A stretch of 64,000 bases of DNA from Candidatus Obscuribacterales bacterium (GCA_031292355.1 JARLHI010000076.1:124001-188000); one strand, 5' to 3'. Shown: positions 8,964-17,047, counted from the first letter of the stretch. Notes: generated by a model from the letters alone, not told the origin. Numbers and translations: made by a program.

Positions 8964-9911
8964 GTGCAAGCTCCCGTAAAGGCAAAAAATTACACCGTAT
9001 TCATGACGGACGGCACCGGCGAGATGAGCATCAAAGGCTCTGAAGCGAAACCAGAAACCGCGTGTCAGTTTCTCGAGAAAGGCGGCATTGTTTACTTTCC
9101 TGAAACGCCATTTTTTATATCGCCTGCCGACCGTCGCTTTTTGTTAGCACAAAAGCAAAATAAAGCTGACTATTTCAAAAATATTGCCTATCGCCCAGCT
9201 CAAGATAAAGTGACCGGAATGAGTCGTCAGACAACTGAAGACGCCGAGCAGATGCGAGCAATAATGGCTGATTTTCACAATCAAGTATATTCATTTCTCG
9301 AAAGCTTCCTGGCTCCATATGCCCATCACTGGAAAGCAGATTTTGCAACCTGGCGCCCCCTTGAAGAAAAAGGCCGCAAAATGAGACTGCGGGCACGTAA
9401 CGATTTGATTCACGTTGATTCTTTTCCAACGCGCCCCATATATGGTGACCGTATCCTGCGCACTTTCATCAATTTAAATCCTGAAGTAAATCGCGTCTGG
9501 CAGACTTCCGAAACAATGGAACAGCTCGCCAAAACTTATCGTGACAACGTCTCAGCGCCAACATCCTTTACTGAAGCCAGTTCCAAGAAAGATGGGTTAA
9601 TGACCAAATTCTTGAAAAAATTTGGCGTCAAAATGAGTGGCAAGTCTGGTTATGACGAATGGATGATGAACTTCCACAATTTCCTCAAAGAAAACGAAGA
9701 ATTTCAAGCGAACTGTCGCAAAGATCGCTGGGAATTTCCGCCCAATTCATCCTGGATTGTTTTCACAGACATGGTCAGCCATTCCGTACTATCTGGACAG
9801 TATGCCCTGGAGCAAACCTTTATCGTCTCTAAAGACGATCTTGTTCTGCCGCAAAAGGCACCTATCAACATTTTAAAGTCGCTCTACGGAACCCAGCAAA
9901 ATAGAGATTAA
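8964..9911 (+). CDS. kdoO: Kdo 3-hydroxylase family protein (Fe(II)/2-oxoglutarate dioxygenase-like)
   Basis: A 315-residue cytoplasmic protein resembling the Kdo hydroxylases that convert the outer Kdo of lipopolysaccharide to Ko. The iron-binding H-x-D is in NDLIHVDSFPTRP, followed by RILRTFINLNPEVNRVWQTSE, the family's sheet with the conserved INLN. Other family segments are GGIVYFPETPFF, FATWRPLEEKGR and SSWIVFTDMVSHSVLSGQY (second His region). The start is GTG 8964 with AAGAGG seven bases upstream. The next gene, 14 bp downstream, encodes a DUF374 acyltransferase, a lipid A-type partner. Family assignment rests on motif memory; a Kdo substrate implies this organism makes Kdo-containing LPS. 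Confidence 0.8.
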   Translation: MQAPVKAKNYTVFMTDGTGEMSIKGSEAKPETACQFLEKGGIVYFPETPFFISPADRRFLLAQKQNKADYFKNIAYRPAQDKVTGMSRQTTEDAEQMRAIMADFHNQVYSFLESFLAPYAHHWKADFATWRPLEEKGRKMRLRARNDLIHVDSFPTRPIYGDRILRTFINLNPEVNRVWQTSETMEQLAKTYRDNVSAPTSFTEASSKKDGLMTKFLKKFGVKMSGKSGYDEWMMNFHNFLKENEEFQANCRKDRWEFPPNSSWIVFTDMVSHSVLSGQYALEQTFIVSKDDLVLPQKAPINILKSLYGTQQNRD

Positions 9912-9925
9912 GCAATCGAGCAGCA

Positions 9926-10630
9926 ATGGCTAAGTTTCGCCTCCGCAATCTGATTAATAAAAATCTGACGCTCGATGGCTGGAGATTGTCATTTTTAGCC
10001 TGGTTCTGCAATCACGGCAGCGATTTTTTTGGACGCTCTTTTTCAGTCACCAAAATTATTTCACCTGGTAGTCGTGAATATTTGGAAGGCGATAAACCAG
10101 CGATTTTCGCCGTCTATCATGGTCGCATCATCGGCTTGCTGCATGTTATGACCAATCGCAAGATTGTCTCAATTCTAATCAGTCAAAGCCGTGACGGCGA
10201 AATAATTTCGCGCGCCTTGACCGAACTAGGCTTTTCAACGACCAGAGGATCCACCAAACGAGGCGCTGTTCAAGGCGCGATGCAAACAGTAAAAGCGGCA
10301 AAAGCGAATCAGTATCCCGTGGTTGTAGTCGATGGGCCGCGCGGACCAATCTGGGAAATCAAGTCGGGCATTTTAAAAATGGCTGAACTAACAGGCATTC
10401 CGATTATCCCGTACACCTGTTCTGCCCGCACTTTTACCACCTTTGGTGGTTGGGATAAATTCATGGGATCAAACTGGGGCTCCCCTGAAGTGTTTTTGTA
10501 CGGCGAGCCAATCTTTGTTCCAGAAGGCAGCACAGATGAAGAACTCAAAGTTCTTTACGACCACCTCGACGAAAAGATGCGGAGCTTGCGTGAGCAAGCC
10601 GATGCTTACTACAAATGTGTGCCAGTTTAG
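9926..10630 (+). CDS. DUF374 lysophospholipid acyltransferase-like protein
   Basis: A 234-residue LPLAT-superfamily protein of the DUF374 group. The H-x4-D-type site appears as VYHGRIIGLLHV plus ISQSRDGEIISRALTELGF; GSTKRGAVQGAM and VVVVDGPRGPIWEIKSG are the family's signature, followed by GIPIIPYTCSA. These proteins resemble lipid A late acyltransferases and act at the inner membrane face. It lies 14 bp after the Kdo hydroxylase gene and probably shares its transcript, suggesting joint work on the lipid A-Kdo region. The ribosome binding site is weak, consistent with translational coupling. Its stop overlaps the convergent monooxygenase gene by 4 bp. Confidence 0.88.
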   Translation: MAKFRLRNLINKNLTLDGWRLSFLAWFCNHGSDFFGRSFSVTKIISPGSREYLEGDKPAIFAVYHGRIIGLLHVMTNRKIVSILISQSRDGEIISRALTELGFSTTRGSTKRGAVQGAMQTVKAAKANQYPVVVVDGPRGPIWEIKSGILKMAELTGIPIIPYTCSARTFTTFGGWDKFMGSNWGSPEVFLYGEPIFVPEGSTDEELKVLYDHLDEKMRSLREQADAYYKCVPV

Positions 10631-10920
10631 CCTTTAACGGCTTTGAGCGGACTTAGTTCAACTGGCTCTGCAATCAAATCACCAACGTGCTCACGCATCT
10701 TCTTTATGTGCGCGGAAACCGAATGGGCATTCAATGCTTCCTGACTTTCCCATAGTTCCCAGAAAAAGAAACGTCCAGTGCCAGGAGATTCGTACAGGTC
10801 GTAAATTTTGCAGCCGTCTTCAGCATTAGTCGTTGCGACTACACTGGACAACAACGTTTTCAATTCTGCTTCCTTGCCAGGCTTAGCGATAAACCGAGCA
10901 ACCAGAGTGACTTCAGCCAT
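10627..10920 (-). CDS. Antibiotic biosynthesis monooxygenase (ABM) domain protein
   Basis: A 97-residue ferredoxin-like ABM-domain protein, similar in build to YgiN/quinol monooxygenases: LVARFIAKPGKEAELKTLL, CKIYDLYESPGTGRFFFWE, and LWESQEALNAHSVSAHIKK with the conserved His pair. Such small dimeric enzymes oxidise quinols or detoxify electrophiles without a cofactor; the substrate is unknown here. It starts at ATG 10920 and converges with the DUF374 gene, overlapping its stop by four bases. Confidence 0.85.
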   Translation of the reverse strand: MAEVTLVARFIAKPGKEAELKTLLSSVVATTNAEDGCKIYDLYESPGTGRFFFWELWESQEALNAHSVSAHIKKMREHVGDLIAEPVELSPLKAVKG

Positions 10921-11019
10921 TACATAAACTCCCCATGCGTCAAATCCAGATTTGCCCCATTATAGAGCTTCAGGCATGCATGGAAGGTAGCCGAAAGGGA
11001 AGCAAAGTGATTCGTTCCA

Positions 11020-11682
11020 CTAAGCTGACAACTTTCTGTCGGCGCCAAAATATGGTTTCAGGACGCGCTGAACTTTGGTGCGCGCTCGTGAAATTCTTGA
11101 TTTGACAGTGCCGATATCGGTCTTGGTAGCAGCTGAAATCTCTTCGTAAGTCATGTCATCAAGATCACGCAAAATAATTGCTGTGCGGAAGGCTTCCGGT
11201 AGCGAGTCAATGGCTGACTCCACCATACGGTGTGTATCTTTGCGCTGCATCAATTCTTCTGGCCCTGCTGAATAATCAGCAATATCTCTTGTGCCACCAT
11301 CGTTGTCATCGTCTGCAAAAATTGAGTGATCGAGAGAAATAGCAGGCGAACGTCTTGGTGATTTACGCAATTCATCATAAAAAAGGTGGGTGACAATCTG
11401 GCACATCCAAGACTTGAAGGCCTTTGGATTCTGCAATTTGGATATGCCGCGCCACATACGAATAAATACTTCCTGGCTGAGGTCTGCAGAGTCGTTCCAA
11501 TCTGGTGCAAGCTTGCCCAGCATGCCGTTAACCAGTCTCTGATGCCGTTTAAAAAGTACATCAAATGCTCTTTCATTATTGTTCTGGCAAAGCACCACCA
11601 GTTCAGCATCGGTCATTTCGTTCAGAGGAGCATTGCGAACAATAGTTAGATTCGTAGTCTTAGCAGTAGCAAAATTGTTCAT
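11020..11682 (-). CDS. RNA polymerase sigma factor, sigma-70 family (ECF-type)
   Basis: A 220-residue sigma factor with region 2 at about 38-110 (RAFDVLFKRHQR, DLSQEVFIRMWRGI, CQIVTHLFYDELRK) and region 4 at about 150-210 (SLPEAFRTAIILRDL, YEEISAATKTDIGTVKSR). An acidic linker (FADDDNDGG) joins them. The start ATG 11682 has GGGGG five bases upstream. No anti-sigma gene is adjacent. It is a close paralogue of the sigma factor at 28157-28822; the shared blocks include APDWND, IVTHLFYDELRK, SAGPEELMQRKD and a KLSA ending, indicating a duplication. Target promoters are unknown. Confidence 0.93.
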   Translation of the reverse strand: MNNFATAKTTNLTIVRNAPLNEMTDAELVVLCQNNNERAFDVLFKRHQRLVNGMLGKLAPDWNDSADLSQEVFIRMWRGISKLQNPKAFKSWMCQIVTHLFYDELRKSPRRSPAISLDHSIFADDDNDGGTRDIADYSAGPEELMQRKDTHRMVESAIDSLPEAFRTAIILRDLDDMTYEEISAATKTDIGTVKSRISRARTKVQRVLKPYFGADRKLSA

Positions 11683-12112
11683 TGTGACCCCCAGGTCTGG
11701 TGAGTTGTGTCTATATCCAAATCCTAAACAACCTCAGCCCCCGCAAAAATCCATCAGCAGGGGTATCCCCCGGTTTAGGTAGATTAGGGCAAGAACCCAC
11801 TGTCCACTCATGATCAAGAGATGTGGTGCTTGAATGAGCTGTACTTTGCTTGCGATCGGCAGCATTGTTGAAGTCGTTTTTTCACTTTCTGTGTTTAGCA
11901 GTGCACAAATAGACGAACAGTCAACAATTGAAACAGTGCTGCAGAAGCAGTTTCAGCCTCTGTTTTGGGGTTTACACAATTGCTTTAAATAAATTCAAAT
12001 TCCACATTTATTCACGTGTCTAAAGAAAAATCACGATCTCAGCCGTAGAGTAACTTTGCCTACTCGCTGCACGTCTGCAATTTGCATACATAGCGAAAGG
12101 AAAGCGCACCAC
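11683..12112. other. Long divergent intergenic region upstream of sigma gene, 430 bp
   Basis: This region separates the sigma gene (minus) from the winged-helix-like gene (plus). It holds GGGGTATCCCC (11760-11770) about 80 bp upstream of the sigma start, a possible regulatory dyad, and an open frame of 52 codons at 11834-11992 listed separately. I see no strong -10/-35 pair, repeat or RNA gene. Confidence 0.5.
11834..11992 (+). CDS. Possible small secreted protein, 52 aa
   Basis: An ATG-to-TAA frame that would encode a 52-residue peptide with a hydrophobic N-terminus (CTLLAIGSIVEVVFSLSVFSSA) resembling a signal peptide, then a short polar part (QIDEQSTIETVLQKQF). There is no good ribosome binding site, and a frame of this length can arise by chance. 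It is reported because it fills an otherwise empty 430-bp gap and has a plausible export signal. Confidence 0.25.
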   Translation: MSCTLLAIGSIVEVVFSLSVFSSAQIDEQSTIETVLQKQFQPLFWGLHNCFK

Positions 12113-12589
12113 ATGTTTGACACCAACATCAAAATATCGGTCGTATCAGCTGCCGGTGTGGGCAACGAATTGTTGCTCAAACCAAGGGGTAGCAAGAGAT
12201 TACAGTTCACAGGCACTACCAAGCAAAAAAACCTACGCAAAGAATTAGCCAAAAATTTCAAGGATTACGATGCGGTACTAACGGAGAAATCGTGGACTGT
12301 GCTGATTTTCCTTTTAAGAGCAGAACACCCGGTCACATTGAACGCACTCAAAGAATTAGTGTATCCACACGAGACTTCCAATCATTCTTTATCTGAAGAA
12401 TTCAGATATCGCCTGGAGTGGTTAACGCAATTGGGCTTACTTGAGCGCACTTCATCTGAGTACGAGATTTCGACGGTCGGCAAGGCTCTGCTTGATGTCG
12501 CACAGTCCCAAGAGTCGAGTGCATGTGCGAGCGCCAGACACCTGGCGAGCGCTCAGAAATCCCTGCTTCAGGGTGCCTCTTCTACCTAA
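12113..12589 (+). CDS. Hypothetical protein with winged-helix-like domain
   Basis: A 158-residue protein. I place the start at ATG 12113 (AAAGGAAAG about 11 bases upstream) rather than the open frame's earlier ATG. Residues 60-135 look like a winged helix: SWTVLIFLLRAEHPVTLNAL, a recognition-like helix EEFRYRLEWLTQLGLLERTS and a beta wing SEYEISTVGKALLDVA. The N-terminus is basic. The C-terminus is Ser/Ala-rich. It could be a transcription factor of the gene that follows 85 bp later (YhcG family), but that is only an inference from position. Confidence 0.6.
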   Translation: MFDTNIKISVVSAAGVGNELLLKPRGSKRLQFTGTTKQKNLRKELAKNFKDYDAVLTEKSWTVLIFLLRAEHPVTLNALKELVYPHETSNHSLSEEFRYRLEWLTQLGLLERTSSEYEISTVGKALLDVAQSQESSACASARHLASAQKSLLQGASST

Positions 12590-12674
12590 AGTCACCCTAA
12601 TAATAACGAATGGGCACTTTTTCCCTTGCAAACCGACATGGTTGACATCGTCTCCTTTTGCAGCCAACTGTATT

Positions 12675-13694
12675 ATGTCAACAAAACACAATATGACTGC
12701 GCTCTCGCCCTATGAGCCGCTTTTTACGGAGCTGAAGTTGTCTGTCAGACGCGCTCAGGTAAAGGCGGGCATGGCCATCAACCGCGACTTGATTCTGTTG
12801 TACTGGCAAATTGGCAAAGCAATTTTAAACCAGCAAAAGGAAGGCACTTGGGATGAAGAGCTGATCAATTGCGTTGCCACCAATTTAAAGACCGAATTTC
12901 CAGAAATGTCTGGTTTCTCGAAAAGAAACCTCAAATACATGCAAGCATTTGCCGCCGTTTACTCGGATTACTTGATTGTTCAGGCTGGACCGGCGCTGAT
13001 TACATGGCAGCACAATTGCATTTTGCTGGATAAAGTAAAAGACCCCAATGAAAGACACTGGTACACCCAACAAGTAATCGCCAGTGGCTGGAGCTATGAC
13101 GAGCTAGTAGCCAAAATAGACAGCAACTTCTGCAAAGCCCAAGAAAAGAATGCAACAGCATTCAGTAACAGCCTGGCGAAACCGCAGTCTGACTTGACAC
13201 AACAAATGCTTCTTGATTCTCATAATCTAGAATTTTTGACTCTCGCACCAGAAACGCAGCGCCGCTACTTTCAAAATACTTTTTTACGAGAAGTAAAAGA
13301 CTACTTTGCCGCGCAAGGACGTAACCTCGCTTTGGTTGGCAGTCAGTATCAACTGATTTTCAACGATCAAGATTATTTTGTAGACTTGCTTTTCTATCAC
13401 ATCAAATTAAGATGTTTTGTCATCGTCAATATGGAGATAGAGGATTACTGCACGGAGCAGTTGAAAAAGATGTGTGAGCATCTCGACATTGCCAATGAGA
13501 CACTCAAGCATGAAACCGATAACTTTAGCGTGGGTGTTATTCTATGCCGTACGCAAACCACCAGCACAGCAAAATATATTCTGCGTCAGGAAGAACCGCC
13601 TTACAATGTCATGCAAATCGACTGCCGGGAAAACTTGCCTGTAAGACTGCAAGAACATCTACCTTCTCTTGAGCCACTTTTAAAGCGACAATAG
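12675..13694 (+). CDS. YhcG/DUF1016-family protein with altered PD-(D/E)XK active site
   Basis: A 339-residue protein. The DUF1016 N-terminal helical domain covers about 10-150 (NRDLILLYWQIGKAIL, FSKRNLKYMQAFAAVY, LITWQHNCILLDKV) and the PD-(D/E)XK-fold C-terminal domain about 185-320 (LVGSQYQLIFNDQDYFVDLL, VGVILCRT). The family's first acidic residue is kept as Asp237 in FVDLLFYH. The next motif, normally E-L-K, reads N252-M-E254, so the catalytic Glu and Lys are missing and nuclease activity is doubtful. Family members sit near restriction or toxin systems. No ribosome binding site precedes ATG 12675; ATG 12693 is an alternative. Confidence 0.85.
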   Translation: MSTKHNMTALSPYEPLFTELKLSVRRAQVKAGMAINRDLILLYWQIGKAILNQQKEGTWDEELINCVATNLKTEFPEMSGFSKRNLKYMQAFAAVYSDYLIVQAGPALITWQHNCILLDKVKDPNERHWYTQQVIASGWSYDELVAKIDSNFCKAQEKNATAFSNSLAKPQSDLTQQMLLDSHNLEFLTLAPETQRRYFQNTFLREVKDYFAAQGRNLALVGSQYQLIFNDQDYFVDLLFYHIKLRCFVIVNMEIEDYCTEQLKKMCEHLDIANETLKHETDNFSVGVILCRTQTTSTAKYILRQEEPPYNVMQIDCRENLPVRLQEHLPSLEPLLKRQ

Positions 13695-13721
13695 TCTTTT
13701 ATCTGCAAGGTTGCGTTGTCC

Positions 13722-13730
13722 TGCTATCAT
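13722..13730 (+). promoter_or_regulatory. Candidate extended -10 promoter
   Basis: TGCTATCAT matches the extended -10 pattern TGnTATnnT and lies about 54 bp before the ATG of the membrane protein at 13784. No clear -35 is needed for this class. Similar TGCTAT elements precede glgX, the Thr-rich protein at 36321 and rmlC. Confidence 0.4.
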
Positions 13731-13783
13731 TTTGGTGAAATAGATAGCGGCAATCAATAAAGCATATACAAAGAGTCACCCAC

Positions 13784-14371
13784 ATGAATCTTCCAGCTAA
13801 TCATGACGTGTTCGTTCATATAAGACTGATTATCGGCATGGTCACCAGTCTCGCGATGGCTCGACTTTTGAATGGTATCGCCAAATTCGTCCAACATCCC
13901 AAAAAGATTCAAATCTATCCGGTTCACATGGGATGGGTTTTGACACTATTGCTCTTTCTTGTACACTTCTGGTGGTGGGAGTTTCACCTGATTGATGTAG
14001 TGACCTGGACGTTTGAAGGCTATTTGCTGATCATCTCCTATGCCATCTCTTTTTTCTTCCTGTCTACTATTTTATTTCCCGACCACATGGAAGAATATGC
14101 TGGCTACAAAGAGTATTTCAACTCTCGAAAGAAATGGTTCTTTGCCATTCTGGCGTCCACATTCATTATCGATTTGCTGGATGGTTTTATCAAAGGCAAC
14201 GCCTACGTCGCTGCGCTCGGACCAGAGATGCCTATTAGAAACTGCGTCTATTTTTCAGTGTGTCTGGCAGCCATGTTCATAAATAGCGAAAAATTTCAGA
14301 GAGCCTTTGTCGCTATTGCTTTCATCTATGAAATTTCCTGGATTTTCCGGCTCTACCACACGGTGCAATAG
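13784..14371 (+). CDS. Integral membrane protein, hypothetical
   Basis: A 195-residue protein with about five or six hydrophobic helices (e.g. MGWVLTLLLFLVHFWWWEFH, YLLIISYAISFFFLSTILF, WFFAILASTFIIDLL, VAIAFIYEISWIF). A conserved-looking polar loop EEYAGYKEYFNSRKKW lies in the middle. I do not recognise the family. It starts at ATG 13784 and has its own candidate extended -10 promoter. The YhcG-family gene ends 89 bp upstream, so the two may be independent units. Confidence 0.75.
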   Translation: MNLPANHDVFVHIRLIIGMVTSLAMARLLNGIAKFVQHPKKIQIYPVHMGWVLTLLLFLVHFWWWEFHLIDVVTWTFEGYLLIISYAISFFFLSTILFPDHMEEYAGYKEYFNSRKKWFFAILASTFIIDLLDGFIKGNAYVAALGPEMPIRNCVYFSVCLAAMFINSEKFQRAFVAIAFIYEISWIFRLYHTVQ

Positions 14372-14410
14372 GTCAATATCACATTTGGTGCTTCGAAAGC
14401 ACGACTTACT

Positions 14411-14800
14411 TCAGACAGTGATTTTTAAATGACGATTTTGAGTGACAATGATTTGCTGCAATAGACTGGTCCGAGTGTGCTCAATTTTGTTGAACGCTTC
14501 CCGTAAAGGAGTGGTTTTAACACCGGCTCCTCCATCTTTGGGAAAGCTGGCCGAGACCTTACGCTGCCAGAGATAGTTTTCCTGAATTTCTAAGAGGGCT
14601 GTCTCCACGATGCGCTTTAAAACCAAAAGAGTCACACCGGCAGGAAGATTCTCTGCATTAGCGCTTTCCTTATCGATCAATTGTGCATAGATAGCAAGTT
14701 TTTTCTCAGCTTCCGATACTACTTGAGCTGCCAGTTTCCACTCTTCTAACTGAATCAAAAGTTCAACTAAGCTCATTGCACCAAAATCTTTAGTTGACAT
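14411..14800 (-). CDS. Hypothetical helical protein, 129 aa
   Basis: A 129-residue protein predicted almost entirely alpha-helical (LVELLIQLEEWKLAAQVVSE, LLVLKRIVETALLEIQENY, EAFNKIEHTRTSLLQQIIV), possibly a bundle or export-chaperone-like adaptor by shape only. The start is ATG 14800 with no strong ribosome binding site; ATG 14776 is an alternative. It converges with the membrane-protein gene (39-bp gap). No known family is recognised. Confidence 0.6.
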   Translation of the reverse strand: MSTKDFGAMSLVELLIQLEEWKLAAQVVSEAEKKLAIYAQLIDKESANAENLPAGVTLLVLKRIVETALLEIQENYLWQRKVSASFPKDGGAGVKTTPLREAFNKIEHTRTSLLQQIIVTQNRHLKITV

Positions 14801-15041
14801 CTGCGCTTACCCGAACTGCTCACCTGGTCTCTCAACACAGACAGAGACTCGCAAGAGGTCATGCCGGTTCCAAAAAACATACTATAAATTGATATTGGTC
14901 TTATGGCTCAGAAGGTCCGTGCGTTCGCCAAGCCGCCACCTGTCGTAAGAAATGAGCTTTTCGGCTATGATCAATTTGGTTTGAAAAAGGGGAATTTTTT
15001 CCAACGCGACAGCAAAGGTTCAGGAAAACAGGCACATCGAC

Positions 15042-15323
15042 ATGGAAATCAAGATTCAACTAAGCGAGCAAGAACAACACTGGCTAAAGCAAATCGCGGC
15101 GCACAGCGATATATCTGAAAGTGATGCAATAAAGAATCTGATCAAAGAAAAACATGAAACCCTGACGATGGAGCTTGCATTTGAACAATATCCAGATGGC
15201 AAGATAGGAGCTGCGGATGCCGCTGCAGACAACAGTCGAAGTTCACGCAAAGCGGCCTTAAAGCGTGCATTGATAGAACGTGCCAGCCAGAGCACAGTTG
15301 CCCGTTCGGATACCGAGATGTAG
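15042..15323 (+). CDS. Small hypothetical protein, 93 aa, helix-turn-like N-terminus
   Basis: A 93-residue protein whose first 45 residues (MEIKIQLSEQEQHWLKQIAA, then SDISESDAIKNLIKEK) have a strand-helix-helix pattern like a ribbon-helix-helix DNA-binding or antitoxin domain. The rest is Ala- and Arg-rich and likely disordered. The ribosome binding site before ATG 15042 is weak. A TATAAA at 14883-14888 could be its -10 element if the transcript has a leader of about 145 nt. The assignment as a DNA-binding protein is inferred from shape alone. Confidence 0.5.
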   Translation: MEIKIQLSEQEQHWLKQIAAHSDISESDAIKNLIKEKHETLTMELAFEQYPDGKIGAADAAADNSRSSRKAALKRALIERASQSTVARSDTEM

Positions 15324-15461
15324 AAAAGTCATCACTGGCATCGTCAGCGGTGGCAAAGCGCTCATATTCTCTTTACTCCACGATTACATCTTTGCCACCC
15401 CATTAGCTTGTGCCGCAACACCCACAGCCAGAGCAATTTTGGCTGCCCGCTAATGACCGAT

Positions 15462-16340
15462 CTAAGGTCTTACGGTCTTCAAAAACTCAGCTAGCGCCGG
15501 ATTATTGTCAGCTTTGCGCCATAGACACTTCAGTGTGATCGTGATATCGAGATCTTCAATTTCAATAAGAACGACGTTCTCAGGTTTGCGACCACGAGCC
15601 GATTCAGTCATGAACGTAACACCAATATCAGTAGAGACCAAAGTCAAAATTGTACTTTCGCCAATGGCTTCTTGCACTACATTCAGTGTCACGCCAGCAT
15701 TTGCACAACGGGAAAGCATCAGGTCGTAATAAATAGGGCTGACCTCTCGCTTAAACCAAACGAAGCGCGAGTCAGTGAGATCCCTCATGCGCAGCACCTT
15801 CTTAGACGATAGTGGATTCGATTTGGCTACGGCAAGCATGATCTTTTCTACATTGAGATCACGAGATTGCAATTCAACTGAGTCTTGAAGAATCCAGTAA
15901 ACGAAGGCAACATCAATTGCTGCGGCTTTCAAAAGTCGACTTTGTTCGATGGATGTAGCGGGAATCAACTCCAGGTGAACATCTGGATGACTTTCTCTAA
16001 ACGAGGCGATAATCTGCGGTACGTGACCACTGTACGTAGCGCCATCGGCAAAAGCCACTCTAAGCTTGCCGAGCTTACCCGCACCGGCTCTCTTTACGTC
16101 TGAGGTGATACTCTCGACCTCGGCTAAAAGAAGCCTTGCTCGCTCCATAAGTACCCGTCCTGCCGCAGTCAGGCGCACCCCGCGGGGTAGCCTCTCGAAC
16201 AATTGAACTTCCAGTTCGTCTTCTAATTGTTTGACCTGGCGACTCAATGCTGGCTGAACTACGTTCAACTGCTCTGACGCCTGCCCAAAATGCTCGAGTT
16301 CCGCCACCTTGGCGAAATATTTCAACTGTCTCAATTCCAA
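15462..16340 (-). CDS. LysR-family transcriptional regulator
   Basis: A 292-residue LTTR. The N-terminal winged helix-turn-helix spans about 1-60 (LRQLKYFAKVAELEHFGQAS, VVQPALSRQVKQLEDELEV, LFERLPRGVRLTAAGRVL). The effector-binding domain follows (GKLRVAFADGATYSGHVPQI, FMTESARGRKPENVVLIEIE). The start is TTG 16340 with AAGGG nine bases upstream; no in-frame ATG fits the helix-turn-helix. It is divergently transcribed from a GNAT gene across 111 bp containing two 16-bp direct repeats, the usual arrangement for LysR control of the neighbour and itself. The inducer is unknown. Confidence 0.92.
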   Translation of the reverse strand: MELRQLKYFAKVAELEHFGQASEQLNVVQPALSRQVKQLEDELEVQLFERLPRGVRLTAAGRVLMERARLLLAEVESITSDVKRAGAGKLGKLRVAFADGATYSGHVPQIIASFRESHPDVHLELIPATSIEQSRLLKAAAIDVAFVYWILQDSVELQSRDLNVEKIMLAVAKSNPLSSKKVLRMRDLTDSRFVWFKREVSPIYYDLMLSRCANAGVTLNVVQEAIGESTILTLVSTDIGVTFMTESARGRKPENVVLIEIEDLDITITLKCLWRKADNNPALAEFLKTVRP

Positions 16341-16364
16341 CTCTTGACACCCTTCGATACCGAT

Positions 16365-16412
16365 ACGCTATCGATTGTAAGCATTTTAACTATTGGACGC
16401 TATCAATTGCAA
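16365..16412. promoter_or_regulatory. Two 16-bp direct repeats, candidate LysR operator
   Basis: ACGCTATCGATTGTAA (16365-16380) and ACGCTATCAATTGCAA (16397-16412) differ at two positions. Their starts are 32 bp apart, about three helical turns, placing both on one DNA face. They lie between the divergent LysR and GNAT genes, where a LysR tetramer would bind. Confidence 0.6.
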
Positions 16413-16451
16413 CAACTAAAGTGTTTACAGCCTTTCTTGAAGGAGTTATTT

Positions 16452-17024
16452 ATGAAGGACCACAACATTTTTGAGCCCAGCCATCCTGACCTGTCAATGC
16501 CTACAGGCACTGGAGCAACAGCAATTCAAGCGAATAAAGGGCTCACCATCAAGCCATTCAAACCTGAATATCAGTTGGCCATCGAAAACCTGGTTTTGCC
16601 TATTCAACAGCACGAATTCGCTGTGGGCATCACGCGCGAAGAACAGCCTGACTTGCTGAATATTTCTCAGACCTTCCAGTCTAACAATGGCAACTTCTGG
16701 GTGGCAATTGTCGATGACCTGGTCGTTGGTTGCATTGGCCTGGTCGACATAGGCGATAGCCAGGCGGCTTTAAAAAAAATGTTTGTACATAAGGATTTTC
16801 GAGGCAAGCAATCTGGAGTTTCCAGAATGCTTATTCAGACAGCAAAACACTGGTGCATCACCAACGGTATCAAGACAATTTTTCTGGGGACAGTTTCTCA
16901 AATGATTGCAGCGCAACGTTTTTACGCAAACAATGGTTTTAGAGAAGTAACAGTTCCACAACTACCCTCAAATTTCCCACTCGTGCACGTTGATACCAAA
17001 TTTTATCGATGCGATCTGGATTGA
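16452..17024 (+). CDS. GNAT-family N-acetyltransferase
   Basis: A 190-residue acetyltransferase that uses acetyl-CoA. The acetyl-CoA-binding motif A is KKMFVHKDFRGKQSGVSRML, preceded by the beta4 strand FWVAIVDDLVVGCIGLVDIG and followed by motif B (AAQRFYANNGFREVTVPQ). The first ~35 residues are extra and polar. I place the start at ATG 16452, because AAGGAG lies at 16439-16444; the frame stays open upstream, but without a start signal. It is divergent from the LysR gene, which probably regulates it. The substrate is unknown. Confidence 0.9.
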   Translation: MKDHNIFEPSHPDLSMPTGTGATAIQANKGLTIKPFKPEYQLAIENLVLPIQQHEFAVGITREEQPDLLNISQTFQSNNGNFWVAIVDDLVVGCIGLVDIGDSQAALKKMFVHKDFRGKQSGVSRMLIQTAKHWCITNGIKTIFLGTVSQMIAAQRFYANNGFREVTVPQLPSNFPLVHVDTKFYRCDLD

Positions 17025-17047
17025 TATTCAAAAAGACTCTCCATCAA

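Noticed and set aside
11760-11770. GGGGTATCCCC dyad upstream of the first sigma gene
   Set aside because: Only four paired bases on each side and no second copy seen near the paralogous sigma gene; too short to call an operator.
14903-15118. 71-codon frame upstream of and overlapping the 93-residue gene
   Set aside because: It overlaps the better-looking frame at 15042 in another phase and has no ribosome binding site, although a TATAAA precedes it.
16290-16451. 54-residue N-terminal extension of the GNAT protein
   Set aside because: It would run through the operator region and the LysR start; AAGGAG at 16439 marks the ATG at 16452 as the start.
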